A DNA stretch of 64,000 nt from Ralstonia mannitolilytica (GTDB lineage Bacteria > Pseudomonadota > Gammaproteobacteria > Burkholderiales > Burkholderiaceae), in contig NZ_CAJPVG010000002.1 of the NCBI RefSeq assembly GCF_905397375.1, forward strand, positions 434,001 to 498,000, given 5' to 3'. Both the position numbers and the translations under genes were made by a program. The notes below the pieces were generated by a model. That model ran no database searches. It worked only from the letters and a program-made list of their open reading frames with translations, and was not told where the DNA came from. Shown piece after piece: positions 7,766 to 15,686 of this stretch. The first letter of the stretch is position 1. The number at the start of each line of letters is the position of its first letter.

Positions 7766-10288
7766 ATGCGCTTCGTGTTGATCGGGTTCGTGGCCGGCTG
7801 CATGGCATTGCAGATGCAGCCGGCGCTCGCGCCGTTGTGGCAACCGCTCGCGGTGCTGATGCTGTGCTTGCTGCTCTGTGCGCGCGTGCAGCGGCGGCCG
7901 GTGTGGGCGTGCGTGTTCTTGACGGCCAGCGCCGTCGCGGCCGGTTTCGGCTGGAGCGACTGGCGGGCACAGCAGCGACTCTCAGTGGTGTTGAGCCCCG
8001 CGTGGGAAGGCAAGGACATCATCGCCACGGGGATCGTGGCCGAGTTGCCGCAGATCGGCGAGGACGCCACGCGGTTCCTGTTCCAGATCGAATCCAGTAA
8101 TGCAGCGGACGCCGTGCCGCCGCGCGTGCGCCTGTCGTGGTACGGCATGCGCAGCTGGCCTGCCGCCGGCGAGGACACCGCCGAGGTCGACCGGCGCGCC
8201 GGTATTCCAGACCTGCAACCCGGCCAGCGCTGGAAGTTGACCCTGCGTCTCAAGCGCCCGCACACGCTGATGAACCCGGGAGGCTTCGACGGTGAATACG
8301 CAATGCTGGCCGACAACGTGCGCGCCACCGGCTACGTGCGCACCGGCAAGCGCACGCAGAACGTTGCGCTGGGCGAGGCGGATGGCGGCTTCGGAATGCG
8401 CGTCGAGCGCTGGCGGGCCGCAGTGCGGCGCCACATCCTCGACGCGTTGCCGGAGGCGCGCTACGCACCGGTGATCGTCGCGCTGGTGGTGGGCGATCAG
8501 AGCGGCATCGCCCGCGAAGACTGGGAGCTGTTCCGCCGCACCGGCATCAGTCATCTGGTCAGTATTTCGGGCCTGCACATCACCATGATTGCCGGGCTCT
8601 TTGCTGCGCTCTGGATGGCGCTGTGGCGCCGCTCGTTCGGGCTCGCACGCTGGCTGCGCACGCCGCTGCCGTTGCGCATGCCGACCCCGCGTGCGGGCGC
8701 CATCGCCGCCATGCTCGCGGCCCTCGGTTACTGCCTGCTTGCCGGCATGGGCGTGCCGGCACAGCGCACGCTGCTGATGCTGTCCACCGTCGCCGTCGCC
8801 CGGCTGACCGATCGCAGCGTGCCGGCGAGCCTGTCGCTATGCTGGGCAGCCGCCGTGGTGGCGGTGGTGGATCCGTGGGCGGTGATGTCAGCGGGGTTCT
8901 GGCTGTCATTCGGCGCGGTGGCGGTCATCTTCATCGCGGCGCAGATCGCACTGCGCCACCCGCGCCATGCCGAGCCGGAAGGGTGGGGCGCGCGCATGCT
9001 GCGCAGCGTTGCCGGTGCCACGCGTGTCCAGCTTGCCGTCACGTTCGGGCTGTTGCCGGCGACCTTGCTGCTGTTTCAGCAGACATCAGTGGTCTCTGCC
9101 GCGGCCAACGGCCTCGCGATACCATTGGTCAGCTTCGTGACCACGCCGCTGGCGCTGATCGGCACCGCGCTGCCCGATCCGCTTGCCCAGCCCGTGCTGG
9201 CCTCGTCTGAAGCGACCTTCCGGTGGCTGGCGGCGTGGCTCGAATGGGTGGCGCAACCGCGCTGGGCCGTCTGGGTGGCACCGGTGGCGCCTGCCTGGGC
9301 GCTGTCGCTGGCGGCAGGTGGCGTGGCGCTGATGCTCGTGCCAGGCGCGCACCGCGCGTGGGCAGGGCGGGCACAGGGCACGATGCTGCTCTTGCCGATG
9401 GTGCTGGCGCGCAATCCCGTGCCGGCGGTGGGCGAGTTCCGCCTGGTGGCTTTCGATATCGGCCAGGGTGCCGCCGTGCTGGTTGAGACGGCCCGGCACC
9501 AAGTGTTGTTCGACACCGGCCCCCGGTATGGGGACAACGCCGATGCCGCCGCCCGGGTCATCACGCCGTACCTGCGCGCGCACGGGGTGGAGGCGCTCGA
9601 CACGCTCGTCGTCAGCCATGCAGACAGCGACCACGCCGGGGGCACCGAAACGGTGATCAACGCGGTGCCTGTGCGCACCATGTTGGCGTCTTTGCCGCAA
9701 ACGCACCGGCTGCGTGACGTGGCGCGGGCCCAGGGTACTGCGTTTGCTGATTGCGTGGCGGGGCAGGCCTGGGCCTGGGACGGCGTGGACTTCGAAATCC
9801 TGCATCCCCTGCGCGTGCCGGCCGACGATGCGCGCGTGTCCAGCAACGGCCGCAGCTGTGTTCTGCGCATCGGCAACGGCCGCCACGCAGCGCTGCTGGC
9901 GGGCGACATCGAAGCCGAGCAGGAAGCGGCCCTGGTGGAAGCCGAGGCGCCCGAGCGCCTGATGGCAGACATCTTGCTTGTACCGCATCACGGCAGCAAG
10001 ACAAGCTCCAGCGGCGCGTTCTTGGACGCGTTGTCCGCGCAAGTGGCGATTTTCCAGGTCGGCTACCGTAACCGGTATGGGCACCCGCACCCCCGGGTGT
10101 GGCAGCGCTACGAGACGCGCGGCATCGAAGGCTTGCGCACCGACCGGACCGGCGCCGTGGTCATCCAGACCGACGGTGATGGGCTCGATATCCGGACCGC
10201 GCGCTCGATGCGGCCGCGGTACTGGTCTTCCGCACACGAGGTGCAGACCCTGGCGACGGCCACGGACGCAAATGATGCGCTGCCGTAA
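7766..10288 (+). CDS. comEC: DNA internalisation competence protein ComEC/Rec2
   Basis: ComEC forms the inner-membrane channel that carries single-stranded DNA into the cytoplasm during natural transformation. The 840-aa protein has an N-terminal DUF4131 segment with membrane helices and a soluble OB-like part (about 40-230), the multi-spanning Competence domain beginning near HLVSISGLHITM (about 265), and a C-terminal metallo-beta-lactamase domain with SHADSDHAGG near 615-624 and PHHGSKTS downstream. Length is normal for proteobacterial Rec2. No interruption is seen, so the uptake channel is probably functional, in line with natural competence known in Ralstonia. Confidence 0.95.
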   Translation: MRFVLIGFVAGCMALQMQPALAPLWQPLAVLMLCLLLCARVQRRPVWACVFLTASAVAAGFGWSDWRAQQRLSVVLSPAWEGKDIIATGIVAELPQIGEDATRFLFQIESSNAADAVPPRVRLSWYGMRSWPAAGEDTAEVDRRAGIPDLQPGQRWKLTLRLKRPHTLMNPGGFDGEYAMLADNVRATGYVRTGKRTQNVALGEADGGFGMRVERWRAAVRRHILDALPEARYAPVIVALVVGDQSGIAREDWELFRRTGISHLVSISGLHITMIAGLFAALWMALWRRSFGLARWLRTPLPLRMPTPRAGAIAAMLAALGYCLLAGMGVPAQRTLLMLSTVAVARLTDRSVPASLSLCWAAAVVAVVDPWAVMSAGFWLSFGAVAVIFIAAQIALRHPRHAEPEGWGARMLRSVAGATRVQLAVTFGLLPATLLLFQQTSVVSAAANGLAIPLVSFVTTPLALIGTALPDPLAQPVLASSEATFRWLAAWLEWVAQPRWAVWVAPVAPAWALSLAAGGVALMLVPGAHRAWAGRAQGTMLLLPMVLARNPVPAVGEFRLVAFDIGQGAAVLVETARHQVLFDTGPRYGDNADAAARVITPYLRAHGVEALDTLVVSHADSDHAGGTETVINAVPVRTMLASLPQTHRLRDVARAQGTAFADCVAGQAWAWDGVDFEILHPLRVPADDARVSSNGRSCVLRIGNGRHAALLAGDIEAEQEAALVEAEAPERLMADILLVPHHGSKTSSSGAFLDALSAQVAIFQVGYRNRYGHPHPRVWQRYETRGIEGLRTDRTGAVVIQTDGDGLDIRTARSMRPRYWSSAHEVQTLATATDANDALP

Positions 10289-10297
10289 AACTCGGTT

Positions 10298-10340
10298 GCA
10301 CGGCGGGTTCGCCCCATTGTGGCGCGCAAAACCGCCGTGC
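10298..10340. repeat. 9-bp inverted repeat spanning the Anbu-operon promoter
   Basis: GCACGGCGG at 10298-10306 is repeated in inverse at 10332-10340 (CCGCCGTGC), 25 bases apart, between comEC and the ATP-grasp gene. It ends directly against the -10 TATAAA. It could be an operator or a comEC 3' hairpin; no T-run favours termination on the plus strand. Confidence 0.4.
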
Positions 10341-10346
10341 TATAAA
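10317..10346 (+). promoter_or_regulatory. Predicted sigma-70 promoter of the Anbu operon
   Basis: TTGTGG at 10317-10322 and TATAAA at 10341-10346 are separated by 18 bp, about 45 bp upstream of the ATP-grasp start. A strong AGGGGAGA ribosome site precedes the ATG at 10393. Confidence 0.5.
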
Positions 10347-10392
10347 AACCACGTGCCGCGTACATCGCGCGGCGCCGTCAGGGGAGAAAAGC

Positions 10393-11877
10393 ATGGCAGT
10401 CCGGTTCTACGATGAAATGCTCAACTGGCATGATGGCGACCGCAGCCCCCATGCCGCCGAACCGGCCCCGGCAGCGCTCGTCCAGCAGGGCGAGGTCCGC
10501 AGCCACTACGGACGTTTCGCCGAATGGCTGGGCGCGCAATCCGCCACCACGCTACAGAACAAGCGTGCCGAAGCCGACCTCATCTTCCGCCGCGTCGGGA
10601 TCACCTTTGCCGTGTACGGCGACAAGGATGAAACCAACAGCGGCACCGAGCGCACGATCCCGTTCGACATCATCCCGCGCATCTTTCCGGCAAGCGAGTG
10701 GGCCACGCTGGAGCGCGGCCTGCGCCAGCGCGTGGATGCACTGAACCGCTTCCTGCACGACATCTATCACGAGCAGAACATCCTGCGCGCCGGCGTCATT
10801 CCGCCGGACCAGATCTACAACAACGCCCAGTACCGCCCCGACATGCTCGGTGTGAACGTGCCGCGCGACATCTATGCGCACGTGGCCGGCATCGACATCG
10901 TCCGTGCCGGCGAGGGCGAGTTCTACGTGCTCGAAGACAACCTGCGCGTGCCCTCGGGTGTGTCGTACATGCTGGAAAACCGCAAGATGATGATGCGGCT
11001 GTTTCCTGAGCTCTTTGCGCGCAATCGGGTCGCGCCGGTGGCGCATTACCCCGACCTGCTGCTCGACACGCTGCGCAGTGTGTCGCCGCAGAACATTGCC
11101 GAGCCGACGGTGGTCGTGCTCACGCCCGGCATGTACAACTCGGCGTACTTCGAGCACGCCTTCCTCGCGCAACAGATGGGCGTGGAACTCGTAGAAGGCA
11201 AAGACCTGTTCGTGCAGGACGACCACCTGTACATGCGCACGACGCAAGGGCCGCAGCGTATCGACGTGATCTACCGCCGGGTCGACGACGACTTCCTCGA
11301 CCCGCTGGTGTTCCGACCGGACTCCACGCTGGGCGCGGCCGGCTTGCTGTCGGTCTACCGCGCGGGCAACGTCACCATCTGCAATGCCATCGGCACGGGG
11401 GTTGCGGACGACAAGTCGATCTATCCGTACGTGCCCGACATGATCCGCTTCTACCTGGGCGCGGAGCCGATCCTCAACAACGTTCCCACCTACATGTGCC
11501 GCCGGCCGGACGATCTGCAATACGTGCTCGATCACATGGGCGAGCTGGTCGTGAAGGAAACGCACGGCGCCGGCGGCTACGGCATGCTCGTGGGCCCCGC
11601 TGCCACGCAGGAAGAGATCGCCGCATTCCGCGAGGTGGTGAAGGCGCGCCCCGACCAGTACATCGCCCAGCCGACGCTGGCGCTGTCTACGTGTCCGACT
11701 TATGTGGAGGCCGGCATCGCGCCGCGCCACATCGATCTGCGGCCGTTCGTGCTGTCGGGCCAGGATGTGCGCATGGTGCCTGGCGGCCTGACGCGCGTGG
11801 CGCTGCGGGCGGGCTCGCTGGTGGTCAACTCGTCGCAGGGCGGCGGCACGAAAGATACGTGGGTGCTGGAGCGCTGA
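10393..11877 (+). CDS. Circularly permuted ATP-grasp type 2 ligase-like protein
   Basis: The 494-aa protein is of the circularly permuted ATP-grasp family (formerly DUF404/DUF407), predicted to form amide bonds using ATP. Hallmarks are FYVLEDNLRVPSGVSYMLEN (about 177-196), the DDHLYMRTTQGP and DVIYRRVDDDFLDPL strands (about 277-310), VVKETHGAGGYGMLVGP (about 382-398) and a C-terminal SQGGGTKDTWVLE. It is the first gene of a cassette with an alpha-E protein, a transglutaminase-like protein and Anbu, a neighbourhood described from comparative genomics of amidoligases. The substrate is unknown. A strong ribosome site and a likely promoter lie directly upstream. Confidence 0.9.
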   Translation: MAVRFYDEMLNWHDGDRSPHAAEPAPAALVQQGEVRSHYGRFAEWLGAQSATTLQNKRAEADLIFRRVGITFAVYGDKDETNSGTERTIPFDIIPRIFPASEWATLERGLRQRVDALNRFLHDIYHEQNILRAGVIPPDQIYNNAQYRPDMLGVNVPRDIYAHVAGIDIVRAGEGEFYVLEDNLRVPSGVSYMLENRKMMMRLFPELFARNRVAPVAHYPDLLLDTLRSVSPQNIAEPTVVVLTPGMYNSAYFEHAFLAQQMGVELVEGKDLFVQDDHLYMRTTQGPQRIDVIYRRVDDDFLDPLVFRPDSTLGAAGLLSVYRAGNVTICNAIGTGVADDKSIYPYVPDMIRFYLGAEPILNNVPTYMCRRPDDLQYVLDHMGELVVKETHGAGGYGMLVGPAATQEEIAAFREVVKARPDQYIAQPTLALSTCPTYVEAGIAPRHIDLRPFVLSGQDVRMVPGGLTRVALRAGSLVVNSSQGGGTKDTWVLER

Positions 11878-11923
11878 AGCACCGCCGCGACCATCGACAT
11901 AACCGGACACGACAGGGAACGCC

Positions 11924-12874
11924 ATGCTCAGCCGCACCGCAGACCACCTTTTCTGGATGGCGCGCTACACCGAACGCGCCGAAAACACCGCCCGCATGCT
12001 CGACGTGAACTACCAGACCTCGCTGTTGCCGCAGTCGGCGGAAGTGGCCGAGCAGGGCTGGTGGGCGATGCTCGACATCTCGGAACTCACACAGGTGTTT
12101 GACGAGCGCTACGGGCTGCTCTCGCGCGATGACGTGATCGACTTCATGGTGCGCGACATGACCAATCCGTCGTCGATCATGAGCTGCCTGCGCGGGGCCC
12201 GCGAGAACGCCCGGGCCGTGCGCGGCTCCATCACGACCGAGGTGTGGGAAACCATCAACACGACGTGGCTCGATGTGCAGCGCCTCATTGCCGAAGGCAT
12301 GCTGCGCGATGATCCGTCGCAGTTTTTCGAGTGGGTCAAGTTCCGCTCGCACCTCTCGCGCGGCGTGCAGGTTGGCACCATGCTCACCGACGACGCATTC
12401 CACTTCATGCGTCTCGGCACGTTCCTCGAGCGCGCCGACAACACCGCGCGGCTGCTCGACGTGAAATTCCAGTCCACGCCCACGCGCGACGAAGCTGCGG
12501 CCGAGCAGGGGGACTTCTATCACTGGGCGGCCACGCTGCGCTCGGTTTCCGGCTTCGAGGTCTACCGCAAGATCTACCGCAACGTCATCACGCCGACGCG
12601 CGTGGCCGAGCTGCTGATCCTGCGCAGCGATATGCCGCGCTCGCTGCTCGCCAGCATGGACGAGGTCGTGGCGATTCTTTCGGTCGTGCGCAACAGCCAG
12701 TCGGCGGAAACCGAACGACGCGCTGGTAAACTGCACGCCGACCTGCGGTACGCGCGCATCGAAGACATTTTTGCCGTGGGCTTGCACGCATGGCTGACCA
12801 ACTTCCTGGAGCGCATCAACGATCTGGGCAACGGGATCAGCCAAGACTTCCTGGTGCCGCTCGATGTGGCGTAA
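11924..12874 (+). CDS. Alpha-E domain protein (DUF403)
   Basis: The 316-aa all-helical cytoplasmic protein begins MLSRTADHLFWMARYTERAENTARML, the signature opening of the alpha-E family. A related RADNTARLLDVKF stretch occurs near residue 170, suggesting an internal duplication. The family is almost always encoded between a circularly permuted ATP-grasp protein and a transglutaminase-like protein, and is thought to be a structural or helper subunit; no catalytic residues are known. It starts 46 bp after the ATP-grasp stop, so same operon. Function beyond this association is unknown. Confidence 0.9.
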   Translation: MLSRTADHLFWMARYTERAENTARMLDVNYQTSLLPQSAEVAEQGWWAMLDISELTQVFDERYGLLSRDDVIDFMVRDMTNPSSIMSCLRGARENARAVRGSITTEVWETINTTWLDVQRLIAEGMLRDDPSQFFEWVKFRSHLSRGVQVGTMLTDDAFHFMRLGTFLERADNTARLLDVKFQSTPTRDEAAAEQGDFYHWAATLRSVSGFEVYRKIYRNVITPTRVAELLILRSDMPRSLLASMDEVVAILSVVRNSQSAETERRAGKLHADLRYARIEDIFAVGLHAWLTNFLERINDLGNGISQDFLVPLDVA

Positions 12875-12931
12875 CGCGCGGGGCCTTCCGTACCTATCGG
12901 GCCGTCGCTCATGTGCGGCGCCCGCGTTATC

Positions 12932-13768
12932 GTGAAATACCAAATTCGACATACGACGGTCTACCGTTATGCCGAGCCGCTGCGCCACAGCGTGCATGAG
13001 CTGCGGCTCACGCCTCGCAGCGGCACGCTCCAGCAGGTGGACAGCTGGCAGATTCATGCGCCCGGCAACCTCACGCGCGCCACGGACGGTTTCGGCAACG
13101 TCGTGCACCACTTCACGCTGGGGGCGCGCACGGACGACGTCACCATCGACGCGCGCGGCATCGTCGAGGCCTTTCCCGCCGCCGCGCCGGGCAGCCGGCA
13201 CTTTACCGATGCGCCGGGGGAAGGGCGCTATCGCGTGTCGCCACTGTACTTTCTCAGCACCACGCCGCTGACTTCAGCGCCGGCCGACATGACCGCCTTC
13301 GCCCGGCAGCACGGGCTCGTGCCAGGCAATGCCGAATCCGCATTGCGTCTTGCGCAGGCCATTGCCCAGCGTGTGCGCTACAAGTCGAACACGACGCATG
13401 TCGGCACCACCGCCGCCGAAGCGTTCGGCCTCGGCACCGGCGTGTGCCAGGACCAGGCGCAGGTGATGGTGGCGTGCTGCCGCGCGCTCGGCGTGCCGGC
13501 GCGGTATGTCAGCGGCTATTTCCACGCGATTGGCGAAGAGGAACTCGCCAGCCATGCCTGGGCAGACGTGTGCCTCGATGCCGAATCGCATACGTGGTGC
13601 AGCATCGACGTGACGCACCAGTGCTTTACCGACGAGCGCCATGTCCGGCTGGCCGTCGGGCGCGACTACCAGTCAGCCGCGCCTATCCGCGGCGTACGTC
13701 AGGGCGGTGGCGCCGAGACCATGGACGTCAGCATTTCCATCGAACCGCTGCCGGCCGATCCTTCCTGA
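12932..13768 (+). CDS. Transglutaminase-like cysteine protease family protein
   Basis: The 278-aa protein has an N-terminal beta domain (Bact_transglu_N, KYQIRHTTVYRYAEPL onwards) and a transglutaminase-like core with the Cys-His-Asp triad: Cys172 in GTGVCQDQAQ, His208 in ASHAWAD and Asp226 in CSIDVTHQ. It would cleave or form an amide bond. GTG at 12932 gives the usual family N-terminus; an in-frame ATG at 12911 would add seven residues. It is the third gene of the Anbu cassette, 57 bp after the alpha-E gene. In such cassettes it may release or transfer the ATP-grasp product; this is inference. Confidence 0.88.
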   Translation: MKYQIRHTTVYRYAEPLRHSVHELRLTPRSGTLQQVDSWQIHAPGNLTRATDGFGNVVHHFTLGARTDDVTIDARGIVEAFPAAAPGSRHFTDAPGEGRYRVSPLYFLSTTPLTSAPADMTAFARQHGLVPGNAESALRLAQAIAQRVRYKSNTTHVGTTAAEAFGLGTGVCQDQAQVMVACCRALGVPARYVSGYFHAIGEEELASHAWADVCLDAESHTWCSIDVTHQCFTDERHVRLAVGRDYQSAAPIRGVRQGGGAETMDVSISIEPLPADPS

Positions 13769-13865
13769 GCCCGGGTGAATCGAGCATCCCTTCCAAGCGT
13801 GCCGGCACGTTGCCGCTGGCGCGCTAGAATGCGTTCGATCGACTGTTTCCGTACGTGCTTCGCCG

Positions 13866-14768
13866 ATGACTTATTGCGTTGCCATGCGCCTGGACGCTGG
13901 CCTTGTCTTCCTGTCTGATTCCCGCACGAACGCTGGGGTGGACGCCATTTCCACCTTCCGCAAGATGACCGTCTTCGAGCGGGAAGGCGATCGCGTCATG
14001 GTGCTGCTCACTGCCGGCAACCTCGCCATCAGCCAGGCCGTGCGCCAGGTGCTGACCGAGGCGCGCGACAACCCACGTTCGCTGTGGACGGCGCGCGACA
14101 TGTTCGAAGCGGCCACCATCGTCGGCGAAGCCGTGCGCGAGGTCTATGACCGTGACGCCGCCGCGCTGGCCAAGGCCCACATCGATTTCAATGTGAGCAT
14201 CATCTTTGGCGGGCAGATCGGTGCCGAACGCCCGCGCCTGTTCAACGTCTACGCGGCCGGCAACTTCATCGAGGCCACGCCCGAGAACTGCTATTTCCAG
14301 ATCGGCGAGGCCAAGTACGGCAAGCCGATCATCGATCGCGTGGTGACCCCGAGCCTGCCGCTCGACGAGGCCGCCAAATGCGCGCTGATCTCGATGGACT
14401 CCACCCTGAAGTCGAATATCTCCGTGGGCTTGCCGCTGGATCTGCTGGTTTACGAGGCGGACTCGCTGCGGGTGACGCGGTTTGTCGCCATCGATGAGGA
14501 GAACCCGTATTTCGCGATGATCCGCAGCACATGGGGCAAGCGGCTGCGTCAGGTCTTTGCCGAAATCGACGATCCGGACTGGGAGGCCCATCCCGAGGCG
14601 GCGCATCCGCTGCGCCGCGAAGGGCACCCGTCCATCGCCGTGGAGCCGGTGCGCATTGCGCCCCCGGCCGCCGATGCGCCGCCCGCGCCGAAACGCGCGC
14701 CGGAGCCGACGCTGGAGCAGGTGTCCACGATCCAGCGCGTGGCCGGCGGATCGCAGAAACCTCACTGA
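13866..14768 (+). CDS. Anbu: proteasome-type Ntn-hydrolase peptidase
   Basis: Anbu is a bacterial relative of the 20S proteasome beta subunit and HslV. The 300-aa protein starts MTYCVAMRLDAGLVFLSDSRTNAGVD, placing Thr2 as the N-terminal nucleophile after Met removal; the Asp in SDSRTNAG is the conserved partner. The proteasome-fold core covers about residues 2-245; the last ~50 residues form a Pro/Ala-rich tail (APPAADAPPAPKRAPEP), unusually long for the family as I know it. It lies 97 bp after the transglutaminase gene in the same direction. Published Anbu structures show an open helical ring; the substrate and regulator are not established. Confidence 0.9.
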   Translation: MTYCVAMRLDAGLVFLSDSRTNAGVDAISTFRKMTVFEREGDRVMVLLTAGNLAISQAVRQVLTEARDNPRSLWTARDMFEAATIVGEAVREVYDRDAAALAKAHIDFNVSIIFGGQIGAERPRLFNVYAAGNFIEATPENCYFQIGEAKYGKPIIDRVVTPSLPLDEAAKCALISMDSTLKSNISVGLPLDLLVYEADSLRVTRFVAIDEENPYFAMIRSTWGKRLRQVFAEIDDPDWEAHPEAAHPLRREGHPSIAVEPVRIAPPAADAPPAPKRAPEPTLEQVSTIQRVAGGSQKPH

Positions 14769-14785
14769 GGCGCCGGGAGCGGCAT

Positions 14786-15607
14786 ATGCGCGACGTGATG
14801 CTCTTTTCGCATGCCAACGGATTTCCGGTGGGCACCTACCGGAAGATGTTGGGCGTGCTGGCTGATGAATTCGACATCCGGGCAGTCGAGCGTTTCGGGC
14901 ATGACCCGCGCTTTCCCGTCACGCGGTCGTGGCCGGGGCTCGTGAAAGAGCTGCTGGCCGAGATCGATGCGCAGCCCGAGCCCGTGTGGCTCGTGGGCCA
15001 TTCGCTGGGTGGCTTCCTCAGTCTGATGGCGGCTCTGCGCCGGCCGGAGCGGGTGCGCGGTGTCGTGATGCTGGATTCCCCGATCATTGCCGGGTGGCGC
15101 GCCAAGCTGTTGCGCGTGGCGCAGTGGCTGGACATCGACGAGCGCCAGTCGCCGGCCGCTGCCACCAAGAACCGGCGCAATGTGTGGCCCGACCTCGATT
15201 CGGTCTGGAGCCACTTCAAGGCCAAGAAGAAATTCGACCGCTGGGACGAAGACGTGCTGCGCGACTACGTCGAACATGGCACCGAACCCACGGGGCGTGA
15301 CACGGAGCGCACACTGCGCTTTTCGCGCGAGGTCGAATACCAGATCTACCGGACACTGCCGACCAACATGGGCCGCAAGGTGGCTGGCGGTACGCCGTTC
15401 CCGGTCAGCTTCGTGGCGGGCACGCGTTCGCGCGAAATCCGGCAGGTCGGCCTCGGGGCCACGCGGCGCATCGTGGGCAGCCGCCTGCGGTGGATCGAAG
15501 GCAGCCACCTGTATCCGATGGAAAAACCGCTGGAAACGGCCGCGCTGGTGCGCCAGCTGATCAACGACATGCGTGCTGAAGCAGGCGCCATGCGGCACGC
15601 CGCCTGA
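14786..15607 (+). CDS. Alpha/beta hydrolase
   Basis: The 273-aa protein has an alpha/beta-hydrolase fold: oxyanion-type SHANGFPVGTY near the N-terminus (8-18), nucleophile elbow GHSLGG at 71-76 with Ser73, and a C-terminal His in EGSHLYPMEKP. The catalytic acid is not obvious. There is no signal peptide. It begins 17 bp after the Anbu stop, so it is probably the last gene of that transcript, although it is not part of the classical cassette. The ATG at 14786 was chosen because upstream in-frame sequence overlaps Anbu and is not family-like. The substrate is unknown. Confidence 0.85.
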   Translation: MRDVMLFSHANGFPVGTYRKMLGVLADEFDIRAVERFGHDPRFPVTRSWPGLVKELLAEIDAQPEPVWLVGHSLGGFLSLMAALRRPERVRGVVMLDSPIIAGWRAKLLRVAQWLDIDERQSPAAATKNRRNVWPDLDSVWSHFKAKKKFDRWDEDVLRDYVEHGTEPTGRDTERTLRFSREVEYQIYRTLPTNMGRKVAGGTPFPVSFVAGTRSREIRQVGLGATRRIVGSRLRWIEGSHLYPMEKPLETAALVRQLINDMRAEAGAMRHAA

Positions 15608-15655
15608 GCCGACGAAATCCTCCGTTCTGTCACGGATCGTGGAGGGCACCTTTGG

Positions 15656-15661
15656 TATAAT
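15656..15661 (+). promoter_or_regulatory. -10 element upstream of pyrG
   Basis: A perfect TATAAT lies 26 bp before the pyrG ATG. A good -35 at the usual distance is not evident, so this is only a candidate promoter. Confidence 0.4.
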
Positions 15662-15686
15662 CCGGCTTTCCCCGGCAAGCTAGGTC

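Noticed and set aside
6057..7970. 637-codon minus-strand frame across lolD and tatD
   Set aside because: It spans two well-supported plus-strand genes and shows no start site or domain.
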